Positions 1 to 6,947 are shown, counted from the first letter of the stretch. The stretch is 9,553 bases of DNA from Fidelibacterota bacterium (GCA_002704045.1 PAFF01000026.1:1-9553), one strand, 5' to 3'. The notes: generated by a model from the sequence alone, not told the origin. Made by a program: numbers and translations.

Positions 1-1
1 A

Positions 2-760
2 AATAAAAATTTAGCAGATGAGGTTGTAAAAAATAATTTTAGAAAAGATTTATATTTTAGGTTAAAAACAATTACAATAAATGTTCCAAATTTACGAGAT
101 CGTTTATCGGATATTTATTTATTTGTTGAAAGATTTGGCTTAGAATTTTGTGCAAAAAATGACATCGCATTCAAAGGATTTAGTTCTGAGGCAATAAATG
201 CTTTAAAATCATATGCTTGGCCTGGCAATGTAAGAGAATTGAAAAACATTGTTGAAAGTCTTATTGTGCAACACAAAGGAGAAAGAATTAGCAATGAAAT
301 GGTTTTAAAAGTATTAGGTACAGATACTTGGCAATCTAATCCAAATCTACCAACAATAGTAGATAAAGATAAGGATGAAATTGAGAGAGAATTGATTTTA
401 AGGCAATTGCTATATATCCGGCAGGATATCAATGAGCTGAAACAACTATTTTATGGTAATAAATACCCTCTAAATGAAGTGCAGCCCAGTAATAAAGCTT
501 TATATTTACCACCTTTAAATAGTGAAAACGATAAAAAAGATATTGATATTGATACAATTAAAGATTTAGATGAGGGTAGATATTATTCGATCAGAGATGA
601 ATCAATAGGTGAGCTGGGTATGAATGACATTGAACATGAAATGATTGAGAGAACATTGCAAAAGTTTAATCATAATAGAAGAAAAACTGCTAAGTCTTTA
701 AATATTTCTGAGAGAACTTTATATAGAAAAATACAAGAGTATGGAATTATCAAGAAATAA
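2..760 (+). CDS. Sigma-54-dependent transcriptional activator, C-terminal part (5' end cut by window edge)
   Basis: The frame is open from the left edge, so about 252 C-terminal residues are visible and the start is missing. The visible part begins near sensor I of the AAA+ sigma-54 interaction domain, with the family hallmark FRKDLYFRL followed by a VPNLRDR stretch. Sensor II, WPGNVREL, starts at visible residue 73. The receiver or other sensory domain, Walker motifs and GAFTGA loop would lie upstream. A linker of roughly 100 residues follows, containing a charged helix (EIERELILRQLLYIRQDINEL) of the kind seen in Bacteroidetes members of the family. The protein ends in a Fis-type helix-turn-helix (NRRKTAKSLNISERTLYRKI) that would bind enhancer-like DNA. 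Such proteins hydrolyse ATP to remodel sigma-54 RNA polymerase. The target genes cannot be read from this window. The family is very secure; whether it is a response regulator is unknown. Confidence 0.95.
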   Translation, partial: NKNLADEVVKNNFRKDLYFRLKTITINVPNLRDRLSDIYLFVERFGLEFCAKNDIAFKGFSSEAINALKSYAWPGNVRELKNIVESLIVQHKGERISNEMVLKVLGTDTWQSNPNLPTIVDKDKDEIERELILRQLLYIRQDINELKQLFYGNKYPLNEVQPSNKALYLPPLNSENDKKDIDIDTIKDLDEGRYYSIRDESIGELGMNDIEHEMIERTLQKFNHNRRKTAKSLNISERTLYRKIQEYGIIKK

Positions 761-1325
761 AAAAATAATTAATACCATTTTATTTATTCTACTATTTAGT
801 AGTTGTAGTTTTTATTCATTAAAGGGATCTTTACCTACACATATAAAAACTATTTCTATATCTCCAATAATTAATGATTCATCAGAATTTGGTATTAATG
901 ATCAAATAAGCGAGATTGTTTTGGATAGATTCGTTTCTGAAAACATTCTAGACATTGCAGATCAAGACATTGCTGATAGTAGATTGAATATTACTATTAA
1001 AAAATTAGATGACAAACCATATACTTATAGTTATCAATCTAATTCAATATATGAACAAGTTGAAGAATATAGGATAGTTGTCCATGCAAAAATCGTTTGG
1101 TACGATCTAACAAGAGATGAGTTATTATTAGAATCAAATCGTTCAGCTTGGGGTGCATATGGAACTGGTTTGGATATAAGTAATGATTTGATTGATAACG
1201 ATGGTGATGGATTGATAGATTCAGAGGATGATAATGAATTTGGATCTCCTAGAGAAAGTGCAGTAAGATTAGCTATGCAAAAATTATCGGATGATATCAT
1301 AAATCAAATAACATCAACCTGGTAA
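741..1325 (+). CDS. lptE: LptE-like LPS-assembly lipoprotein with an acidic calcium-loop-like insert
   Basis: A 194-residue protein with a lipoprotein signal: basic N-terminus (RNKK), hydrophobic stretch and a lipobox-like FSSC with Cys22 as the acylation site. The mature part fits the LptE family: a strand rich in 'ISISPIIN', a helix, SRLNITIKKLDD, and a final strand EYRIVVHAKIVWYDLTRDELL, then a C-terminal helix ending in a Trp. LptE plugs the LptD barrel and helps insert lipopolysaccharide into the outer membrane. The ATG overlaps the upstream gene by 20 bases, and no other ATG precedes the lipobox. There is no well-spaced Shine-Dalgarno, so translational coupling is likely. An activator followed by LptE is a gene order I recall from Bacteroidetes. 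Unusually, residues 152-163 form DNDGDGLIDSED, a D-x-D-x-D-G-x-x-D-x-x-D pattern inserted before the last helix. Family assignment is likely; the symbol is by analogy. Confidence 0.8.
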   Translation: MELSRNKKIINTILFILLFSSCSFYSLKGSLPTHIKTISISPIINDSSEFGINDQISEIVLDRFVSENILDIADQDIADSRLNITIKKLDDKPYTYSYQSNSIYEQVEEYRIVVHAKIVWYDLTRDELLLESNRSAWGAYGTGLDISNDLIDNDGDGLIDSEDDNEFGSPRESAVRLAMQKLSDDIINQITSTW

Positions 1326-1329
1326 AATT

Positions 1330-1336
1330 AAAGGGG
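1330..1336 (+). promoter_or_regulatory. Shine-Dalgarno site supporting the GTG start of asnS
   Basis: AAAGGGG lies 6 bases before the GTG at 1343. The preceding gene ends at 1325, so this site falls in the 17-base gap. It decides in favour of GTG rather than a downstream start, which would cut into the N-terminal OB-fold. Confidence 0.7.
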
Positions 1337-1342
1337 TTTAAA

Positions 1343-2635
1343 GTGAAAAAAATATTAATTAAGAATGTTAAAAATTATATTAATAAAGATGTAAGGCTTG
1401 ATGGTTGGGTCTATAATAAAAGAAGTAGTGGTAAAATTGGTTTTCTAATGCTCAGAGATGGTACAGGTATTTTACAAGGTATTTTTTTTAAGCCTGAAAT
1501 TGGAGAAAAGCTTTTTACTGAATTTAAAACCTTGACTCAAGAAAGTTCAATTAGTGTTGAAGGAATAATTACAAGTAATGAAAAAGTAGATGGTGGATGT
1601 GAAATCCAAGTAAAAAATCTTATTATCCACAATATTAGTAAGGATTATCCTATAACACCTAAAGAACACGGTACTGATTTTTTAATGAATAATAGACATT
1701 TATGGCTTCGATCTAAAAGACAACACTCAATTATGAAAATTAGGCACGAAATTATAAAGGCAACCAGGGACTTTTTTGATGGTAATGATTTTACATTAAT
1801 CGATACTCCAATTTTCACACCTAATGCCTGTGAGGGGACTACTACATTATTTGCCACAGATTATTTTGGTGAAAATGCCTATCTGAGTCAATCAGGTCAA
1901 TTGTATAATGAAGCCAATGCAATGGCTTTTGGAAGAGTATATACTTTTGGTCCAACATTTCGTGCAGAAAAAAGTAAGACTAGAAGACATTTGACTGAAT
2001 TTTGGATGGTCGAGCCTGAATTGGCTTATTGTGATTTAAATGAAGATATGCAATGGGGTGAAAAATTATTGGAATTTATCGTTGAAAGAGTACTGTCAAA
2101 TAGACAATTAGAATTAAAAATCCTTGGTAGGGACACTTCAAAGCTAGAAAAAATTAAAGCTCCTTTCCCAAAAATAAGTTATTCTGAATGTGTTGAAATG
2201 TTAAATGATGGTGGATTTAATTTTGAATGGGGTGGAGATTTTGGTTCTCCTGAAGAAACATTTATTTCAGAGCAATATGATAAACCTGTTATAGTTCATA
2301 GATTTCCAACTCAAATTAAAGCATTTTATATGAAAAGAGATCCTGAAAATGAAAAAGTTGTATTAGGAATGGATTTTTTGGCACCTGAGGGTTACGGTGA
2401 AATTATTGGAGGATCAGAAAGAGAGTCTGACCTTGAAGTTTTACTTGAAAGAGTAAAACATGAAAAATTACCTAGAGATGAATTTGAATGGTATTTAGAT
2501 TTAAGAAAATATGGTAGTGTTCAGCATGCCGGTTTTGGAATGGGTATAGAAAGAGTTGTAGCTTGGATATGTAAACTTCCTCACGTACGAGAAACTATAC
2601 CATATCCAAGGATGTTGCAAAGATTGAGGCCTTAA
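1343..2635 (+). CDS. asnS: Asparaginyl-tRNA synthetase
   Basis: This class IIb synthetase charges tRNA-Asn with asparagine in the cytoplasm. It has 430 residues. The N-terminal OB-fold anticodon-binding domain (about residues 15-105) carries VRLDGWVYNKRSSGKIGFLMLRDG. The catalytic core begins near HGTDFLMNNRHLWLRS. Motif 2 starts at residue 206 (FRAEKSKTRRHLTEFWMVEPE). The EFWMVEPE form is typical of AsnRS, whereas AspRS usually differs there. Motif 3 is GFGMGIERVV from residue 397, with Arg404 contacting ATP. The protein is shorter than E. coli AsnRS (466 residues), and its end, PYPRMLQRLRP, resembles the compact archaeal-type enzymes. The start is GTG, chosen for its Shine-Dalgarno site and full-length OB-fold. 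The stop codon directly abuts the nadE ATG. An archaeal-type AspRS is the main alternative, disfavoured by motif 2. Confidence 0.93.
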   Translation: MKKILIKNVKNYINKDVRLDGWVYNKRSSGKIGFLMLRDGTGILQGIFFKPEIGEKLFTEFKTLTQESSISVEGIITSNEKVDGGCEIQVKNLIIHNISKDYPITPKEHGTDFLMNNRHLWLRSKRQHSIMKIRHEIIKATRDFFDGNDFTLIDTPIFTPNACEGTTTLFATDYFGENAYLSQSGQLYNEANAMAFGRVYTFGPTFRAEKSKTRRHLTEFWMVEPELAYCDLNEDMQWGEKLLEFIVERVLSNRQLELKILGRDTSKLEKIKAPFPKISYSECVEMLNDGGFNFEWGGDFGSPEETFISEQYDKPVIVHRFPTQIKAFYMKRDPENEKVVLGMDFLAPEGYGEIIGGSERESDLEVLLERVKHEKLPRDEFEWYLDLRKYGSVQHAGFGMGIERVVAWICKLPHVRETIPYPRMLQRLRP

Positions 2636-3385
2636 ATGAATTTAGAAAATAAAATATCAAATTGGTTAAAATTATATTTACAAAATAATTCTATGAAATG
2701 TTTTGTTGTTGGTATTTCTGGAGGTATTGATTCAGCTCTAACATCAACTCTTTGCGCAATGACGGGAGTAAAAACAATAGTAGTGACGATGCCAATACAT
2801 CAAAATAAAAATGAAACAAATAGAGGAATTAAACACATAGCTTGGCTTAAAGACAATTTTTCTTCTGTAGAAGATTTTAGTATTGATTTATCTAAAACAT
2901 TCAATAGCATGAAGGAATCTGTTCCAGAAAAGCTTCAAACTAAATTATCTTTAGCCAATACAAGAGCTAGAATAAGAATGTCTACATTATATTTAATTGC
3001 AGGAAGTAAAAATGGTCTTGTAGTTGGGACTGGAAATAAAGTAGAAGATTTCGGAATTGGTTTTTATACTAAATATGGTGATGGAGGTGTAGATATCAGT
3101 CCTATAGCTGATCTAATGAAATCTGAAGTTTTCAGTTTATCAAAAAAAATTGGAATTATAGATGAAATTTTAGATGCTAAACCAACAGATGGATTATGGG
3201 ATGATGGAAGAACTGATGAAGAACAAATTGGTGTAACGTATGATGAATTAGAGTGGGCCATGACTTATGATGGTAATTCTAAATTAACTAGTGAACAAAA
3301 AAAAGCTTTGAATATATATCTCAAGCATAGGAATAATAATATTCATAAAATGATTCCTATTCCGATTTTTAAAAAAAAAAGTTAA
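2636..3385 (+). CDS. nadE: NAD synthase, ammonia-dependent
   Basis: This enzyme catalyses the last step of NAD synthesis, amidating deamido-NAD with ATP. It has 249 residues and one domain of the adenine nucleotide alpha-hydrolase fold. The pyrophosphate-binding loop SGGIDS is at residues 28-33. The substrate-binding signature GTGNKVED starts at residue 131, followed by KYGDGGVDISPIADLMKSEV from residue 146 and then PTDGLWDDGRTDEEQIG. The N-terminal nitrilase (glutaminase) domain of glutamine-dependent NadE is absent, so free ammonia is the likely nitrogen donor unless a separate amidase supplies it. The ATG follows the asnS TAA with no gap. A GAGG lies inside the end of asnS, 6 bases before the ATG, so the two are probably translationally coupled. 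A run of ten A residues near the 3' end encodes Lys-Lys-Lys. Confidence 0.94.
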   Translation: MNLENKISNWLKLYLQNNSMKCFVVGISGGIDSALTSTLCAMTGVKTIVVTMPIHQNKNETNRGIKHIAWLKDNFSSVEDFSIDLSKTFNSMKESVPEKLQTKLSLANTRARIRMSTLYLIAGSKNGLVVGTGNKVEDFGIGFYTKYGDGGVDISPIADLMKSEVFSLSKKIGIIDEILDAKPTDGLWDDGRTDEEQIGVTYDELEWAMTYDGNSKLTSEQKKALNIYLKHRNNNIHKMIPIPIFKKKS

Positions 3386-3395
3386 TGGGGTAAGC

Positions 3396-3836
3396 ATGAT
3401 AAAGTATTTAAAATTCTTAATTATTATAAATTTTGTTATTTCAGGTGAATCTGTAAATTTTAATGGACAAGATTGGAAAAACTGGAATTTGAATAGGAAA
3501 GTTGGCTTTATTGATGGTTATCTCAATGGGTATTTAACATTTAATAGTTTAGTTGATAGCACTAAAAATATCGAAAAAAAGAGGAATGTATATTGGCTAC
3601 CTCCTTTAGTAATTACAATGCTGGATAGTTATTCTGCAGAAAATATTACGAAAATTTCAGAATTTGAATCAGTTGAATTGACAAAAAGATTAGATGCTTT
3701 TTATTACGAACCCGATAACTATGGAATTGTAATAAATAATGCCCTTAAAATCATAAATTTGAGAGAAATGGGAAAGGGTAAAATAGCACAGGATTTTATT
3801 TTAGATTGTCAAAGGAAGTACCTAAAAGGTAGGTGA
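3396..3836 (+). CDS. Small secreted or periplasmic protein of unknown function
   Basis: I do not recognise a named family. The 146 residues begin with a short signal peptide (MIKYLKFLIIINFVISGES; cleavage probably near residues 17-19), so the product is probably periplasmic or secreted. The mature N-terminus has FNGQDWKNWN...KVGFIDGYLNGY, and the C-terminal half has LDAFYYEPDNYGIVINNALKIINL. The pattern 'G-x-x-W, then G-[FY]-x-x-G, then F-Y-x-x-P-x-N' loosely recalls small exported proteins in many proteobacterial and marine genomes that lack a known role; this is from memory. There is a single Cys in the mature part and no catalytic motif. The gene starts 10 bases after nadE with a GGGG ribosome site 5 bases before the ATG, so it is probably the last gene of the operon. 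It converges with the minus-strand phosphatase gene. Confidence 0.75.
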   Translation: MIKYLKFLIIINFVISGESVNFNGQDWKNWNLNRKVGFIDGYLNGYLTFNSLVDSTKNIEKKRNVYWLPPLVITMLDSYSAENITKISEFESVELTKRLDAFYYEPDNYGIVINNALKIINLREMGKGKIAQDFILDCQRKYLKGR

Positions 3837-3852
3837 TATAGTTGATCTAAAG

Positions 3853-4491
3853 TTATAAGTATTTGAATAGTTCTTTTAAATTCTTGATAATTTTTCTATT
3901 TGACTTTTGAAGAATTTTGACAGATTGATGACCACTATATATTAGAATACAATCTATACCTAGTACTTCTGCTACTTCACTATCATGATTTGTATCTCCT
4001 ACAAGAAGTATTTTTTTTCGATTTACATTAATTAAAGAAATTAGATTTTTTGCTTCAGTTATTTTACCATTTGCTTCATCATTATTTACTCCATGAACAT
4101 ATTTAAAAAAATGATCAATTTTATAGTAATTTATCATTTTATTTAATTTTTTATGTTCGAGTGCTGATAATATTGATTGATCTATATTTAATTTCTTAAT
4201 TTGATTTAATATAATTAATACATCATTTCTTAATTTAGTATTAAGTATAGATTCTTTATAGTGTTTATTAAAATCATTACAAATCAACTCAAAACTTTTA
4301 CTATTTAAATTTAAATTAAGTTTTCTATAGTAATCTTTGATTGGAAAGCAGAAGTTTTGTTCGTGAAAAGTTTGATCAACTAAATTCTTATTTCTTTTTT
4401 TAAGAATGTAGTTTAAAGACTCTAAACTTAAATTCAAGTCATCTAATAGGGTGCCATTCCAATCCCATATAATGTGATCATAATTATGCAA
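3853..4491 (-). CDS. HAD-superfamily phosphatase (phosphoglycolate-phosphatase-like)
   Basis: A 212-residue cytosolic haloacid-dehalogenase-type hydrolase. Motif I is DWNGTLLDD with Asp10 as nucleophile; the usual second Asp is Asn12, a variant seen in a recognised DWNGT subgroup. Residues about 17-85 form a helical cap. Motif II is the Ser109 in ILSA, motif III is probably Lys143, and motif IV is GDTNHD (165-170), which binds magnesium. Family members remove phosphate from small metabolites; the substrate cannot be deduced. The start is TTG: the codon before it is TAA and there is no ATG before motif I. An AGG lies about 10 bases upstream, inside mdh. The gene follows mdh by 3 bases in the same frame, so it is cotranscribed and probably coupled. 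It looks more AT-rich and Lys/Asn-rich than mdh. Confidence 0.85.
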   Translation of the reverse strand: MHNYDHIIWDWNGTLLDDLNLSLESLNYILKKRNKNLVDQTFHEQNFCFPIKDYYRKLNLNLNSKSFELICNDFNKHYKESILNTKLRNDVLIILNQIKKLNIDQSILSALEHKKLNKMINYYKIDHFFKYVHGVNNDEANGKITEAKNLISLINVNRKKILLVGDTNHDSEVAEVLGIDCILIYSGHQSVKILQKSNRKIIKNLKELFKYL

Positions 4492-4494
4492 TTA

Positions 4495-5430
4495 TCATAA
4501 ACCTGTTTCTTGAACTGTTTTTTTTACTGATTCTAATGTATCATTTAAAGCTTTCTTTTCATCATTTAAAAGGTCAAATTCAAGTATTTTTTCAACACCT
4601 TTTTTACCAATAACAGACGGAACCCCAATAAAATACCCATTTATATTAAATTCACCTTCACATAAAGACGCGCAGGGTAAAACTCTTTTACTATCCTTTA
4701 AATAAGATTCAGCCATTTCGATAGCTGAAGCGGCTGGAGCATAATATGCAGAACCATTACCAAATAATTTCACTAATTCGCCACCACCAAAACGTGTTCT
4801 TTCTACAATTTTATCAAGTTTATCTTTTGAGATTAATTGTTCAACAGGTATACCCCCAACAGTAGCAAGACGTAGTATAGGAACCATAGTATCTCCGTGT
4901 CCACCCAGTACCATACAATTAACATCTTTAACTGAATAACCAGTTTCCATAGCTAGAAATGTTTTAAATCGAGTGCTATCCAAAACTCCTGCCATGCCAA
5001 CAACTTTTTGTTTATCAAACCCGGAAACTTTGTAAAATGAATAAACTATAGCATCCAATGGATTTGAAAGAACAATTACAAAAGCATTTGGAGCATATTT
5101 TTTAACGTTGTGTGCAACATCAGTTATAATTTTAATATTTATACCCAACAAATCCTCTCTATTCATACCTGGTTTTCTAGGAACTCCTGCAGTAATTATA
5201 ACTACATCAGAATCAATTAGATCTTCTGGATTTGAGGAACCGATAATGTTAGAGTGATAGCCACCTAGAGGACACAATTGACTAATGTCAAGAGCTTTAC
5301 CTTTGATCATACCCTCTGCATTAGGTATGTCATAAATTAAAACATCTCCTAGTTCTTTTTGAGCAGCTAATAACGCTAAATTACCTCCAATTTGTCCACC
5401 ACCAATTAGCGATATTTTTTTTCTTTTCAT
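4495..5430 (-). CDS. mdh: Malate dehydrogenase, LDH-like type
   Basis: This enzyme oxidises malate to oxaloacetate with NAD in the TCA cycle. It has 311 residues, typical of the lactate-dehydrogenase-like MDH group. The Rossmann loop is GGGQIGG (residues 10-16), and Asp34 at the end of the second strand favours NAD over NADP. AGVPRKPGMNREDLL carries the substrate-binding arginines Arg85 and Arg91. Arg85 in the mobile loop is the malate-type residue, where lactate dehydrogenases have Gln. Asp151 and Arg154 (LDSTRF) and the catalytic His178 in GGHGDTMVP complete the active site. The ATG at 5430 is preceded by a strong AAGAAGGGA (complement of 5439-5447) at good spacing. It leads a two-gene minus-strand operon with the phosphatase and is transcribed divergently from fumC, the preceding TCA step. 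Confidence 0.95.
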   Translation of the reverse strand: MKRKKISLIGGGQIGGNLALLAAQKELGDVLIYDIPNAEGMIKGKALDISQLCPLGGYHSNIIGSSNPEDLIDSDVVIITAGVPRKPGMNREDLLGINIKIITDVAHNVKKYAPNAFVIVLSNPLDAIVYSFYKVSGFDKQKVVGMAGVLDSTRFKTFLAMETGYSVKDVNCMVLGGHGDTMVPILRLATVGGIPVEQLISKDKLDKIVERTRFGGGELVKLFGNGSAYYAPAASAIEMAESYLKDSKRVLPCASLCEGEFNINGYFIGVPSVIGKKGVEKILEFDLLNDEKKALNDTLESVKKTVQETGL

Positions 5431-5486
5431 TTTTGAAGTCCCTTCTTGATTTAAATAATTTTATTTTTTGTATGTTATAAATTAAT

Positions 5487-5502
5487 AATAAATACATTTA
5501 TT
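5487..5502. repeat. 16-base palindrome, possible operator
   Basis: AATAAAT-AC-ATTTATT is a perfect 7-base inverted repeat around a 2-base centre. It sits close to the midpoint of the mdh/fumC divergent spacer, where a dimeric regulator could act on both genes. In such AT-rich DNA, chance palindromes of this size are not rare, so the operator role is a guess. Confidence 0.4.
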
Positions 5503-5535
5503 GAAGGATTAAAAAATGTAAATTATTACAATTAT

Positions 5536-5542
5536 AAAGGAG
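5536..5542 (+). promoter_or_regulatory. Strong Shine-Dalgarno site of fumC
   Basis: AAAGGAG lies 5 bases before the ATG at 5548. It is the closest match to the anti-Shine-Dalgarno consensus in the window, in keeping with high expression of a central metabolic enzyme. Confidence 0.75.
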
Positions 5543-5547
5543 TAAAA

Positions 5548-6927
5548 ATGACTTACAGGATCGAAAAAGACAGCATGGGAGAAATTAAAGTTGAATCTGA
5601 CAAATATTGGGGTGCACAAACTCAAAGATCTCTACAGAATTTTAACATAGGTAATGAAGTTTTTCCAAAAGAATTTATTAAAGCGTATAGTATAATTAAA
5701 TATGTAGCAGCCCAAATAAATAATAACAATAATTTAGTTTCTGATGATATAAAAAATGCGATACAAGAAGCAAGTAATGATGTTATTAATGGAAAATACG
5801 ATGATCAATTTCCGTTGGTAGTTTGGCAAACTGGTAGTGGTACACAAACAAATATGAATTTTAATGAAGTAATAGCAAATATTGCTAATGAAAAATTAGG
5901 AAATAAATTGGGAGTTGATAATATAGTTCATCCAAATGATCATGTTAATAGATCTCAATCTACAAATGATACTTTCCCTACAGCTATTAATATTGCTTCA
6001 GCAATTCAAATTCACAACAAATTATTACCATCATTAGAAAATATGGTTGAAAAACTAAATTTGAAATGCGATGAATTTAATAGCATTGTTAAAATTGGAA
6101 GAACTCATTTACAAGATGCAACTCCTTTAACACTTGGTCAAGAATTTTCTGGTTATTCAAAACAAATAGAAAATTCTATAATATCTATAAAAAACACCTT
6201 TAATTTTTTATTATACTTGCCTATGGGTGGTACAGCTGTTGGAACAGGCTTAAATGCACCCATTAATTTCGATAGAGATTGTGCTAAAGAAATTGCAAGA
6301 ATTACATCTTTACCATTTGTAACTTCTCCAAATAAATTTGAATCATTAGGTTGTCATGATTCTGTTGTAGAGGTATCTGGTTCGCTCAAAGGTCTGGCTA
6401 TTTCTTTGAATAAAATTGCTAATGATATTCGTTGGTTAGGAAGTGGTCCTAGAGCTGGAATTGGTGAAATAATATTGCCATCTAATGAGCCAGGTAGTTC
6501 AATTATGCCAGGTAAAGTCAATCCAACTCAGTGCGAAGCAGTTACAATGGTTTGTTCACAAGTTATTGGCAACGATGCTACACTAACATTTGCTGGTGCA
6601 TCGGGTAATTTTGAGTTAAACGTATTCAGACCAGTAATGGCTTATAATATTTTGCAATCTGTAAGATTACTATCTGATGTTATTAACTCTTTTACAAATA
6701 ATTGTATCATCGATATTAAGGCTAATGAAGAAAAAATTAAGAAAAATGTTAATAAATCTTTAATGTTAGTAACAGCATTAACGCCACATATTGGTTACGA
6801 TAAGGCTGCAAAAGCAGCAAAAAAAGCGCACGAAGAAAACTCTACTTTAAAAAGTGCAATATTATCACTAGGTTATTTAAAAAGTGATGAATACGATGAT
6901 TATGTTGACCCTAAAAAAATGATATGA
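5548..6927 (+). CDS. fumC: Fumarate hydratase, class II
   Basis: This iron-independent fumarase interconverts fumarate and L-malate in the TCA cycle. The 459-residue length is close to E. coli FumC (467). The three conserved regions of the aspartase/fumarase superfamily are all present: TGSGTQTNMNFNEVIANIA, with HPNDHVNRSQSTNDTFPTA next to it; GRTHLQDATPLTLGQEFSGY, with His187; and GSSIMPGKVNP from residue 316, whose Ser317 is the expected catalytic base on the flexible loop. The TGSGTQTNMN and VNRSQSTNDTFP wording fits fumarase better than aspartase or argininosuccinate lyase. The ATG has a strong ribosome site. The gene is divergent from mdh, whose product takes the malate onward. Its stop is TGA, and 49 bases separate it from the next gene on the same strand. 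Confidence 0.96.
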   Translation: MTYRIEKDSMGEIKVESDKYWGAQTQRSLQNFNIGNEVFPKEFIKAYSIIKYVAAQINNNNNLVSDDIKNAIQEASNDVINGKYDDQFPLVVWQTGSGTQTNMNFNEVIANIANEKLGNKLGVDNIVHPNDHVNRSQSTNDTFPTAINIASAIQIHNKLLPSLENMVEKLNLKCDEFNSIVKIGRTHLQDATPLTLGQEFSGYSKQIENSIISIKNTFNFLLYLPMGGTAVGTGLNAPINFDRDCAKEIARITSLPFVTSPNKFESLGCHDSVVEVSGSLKGLAISLNKIANDIRWLGSGPRAGIGEIILPSNEPGSSIMPGKVNPTQCEAVTMVCSQVIGNDATLTFAGASGNFELNVFRPVMAYNILQSVRLLSDVINSFTNNCIIDIKANEEKIKKNVNKSLMLVTALTPHIGYDKAAKAAKKAHEENSTLKSAILSLGYLKSDEYDDYVDPKKMI

Positions 6928-6947
6928 TTTAATTATTTAAGACATTT

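Larger units (their letters stand above)
5431..5547. promoter_or_regulatory. Divergent mdh/fumC intergenic control region
   Basis: These 117 bases separate the mdh and fumC starts and must hold the promoters of both. The stretch is almost pure A+T. It contains ribosome sites for both genes at its ends and a 16-base palindrome near its middle. On the + strand a weak TTGAAG (5501-5506) with TATTAC 17 bases later is possible, but it would leave a very short leader. No convincing hexamer pair was found for mdh. Promoter positions are therefore not assigned. Confidence 0.6.

Noticed and set aside
115..432. Open frame on the minus strand opposite the sigma-54 activator
   Set aside because: It is Ser/Leu/Ile-rich with no family motifs and is fully antisense to a well-supported gene.
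1034..1300. Open frame on the minus strand opposite the LptE-like gene
   Set aside because: Its Ser-rich sequence is the reverse shadow of the Asp-rich insert and the flanking codons; no ribosome site or motif was seen.
1645..1857. Minus-strand open frame inside asnS
   Set aside because: Short, antisense to the conserved catalytic core, with no recognisable domain.
3064..3261. Minus-strand open frame inside nadE
   Set aside because: Antisense to the conserved NAD synthase C-terminal region and without motifs.
3819..3831. Hairpin TACCT-AAA-AGGTA near the end of the secreted-protein gene, as a possible terminator
   Set aside because: The stem is only 5 base pairs, lies inside the coding region and has no following T tract. 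The 16-base convergent gap holds no better candidate.
5501..5529. TTGAAG / TATTAC pair as the fumC promoter
   Set aside because: The -10 matches only 4 of 6 and the implied start falls on the ribosome site, so it is mentioned but not annotated as a promoter.
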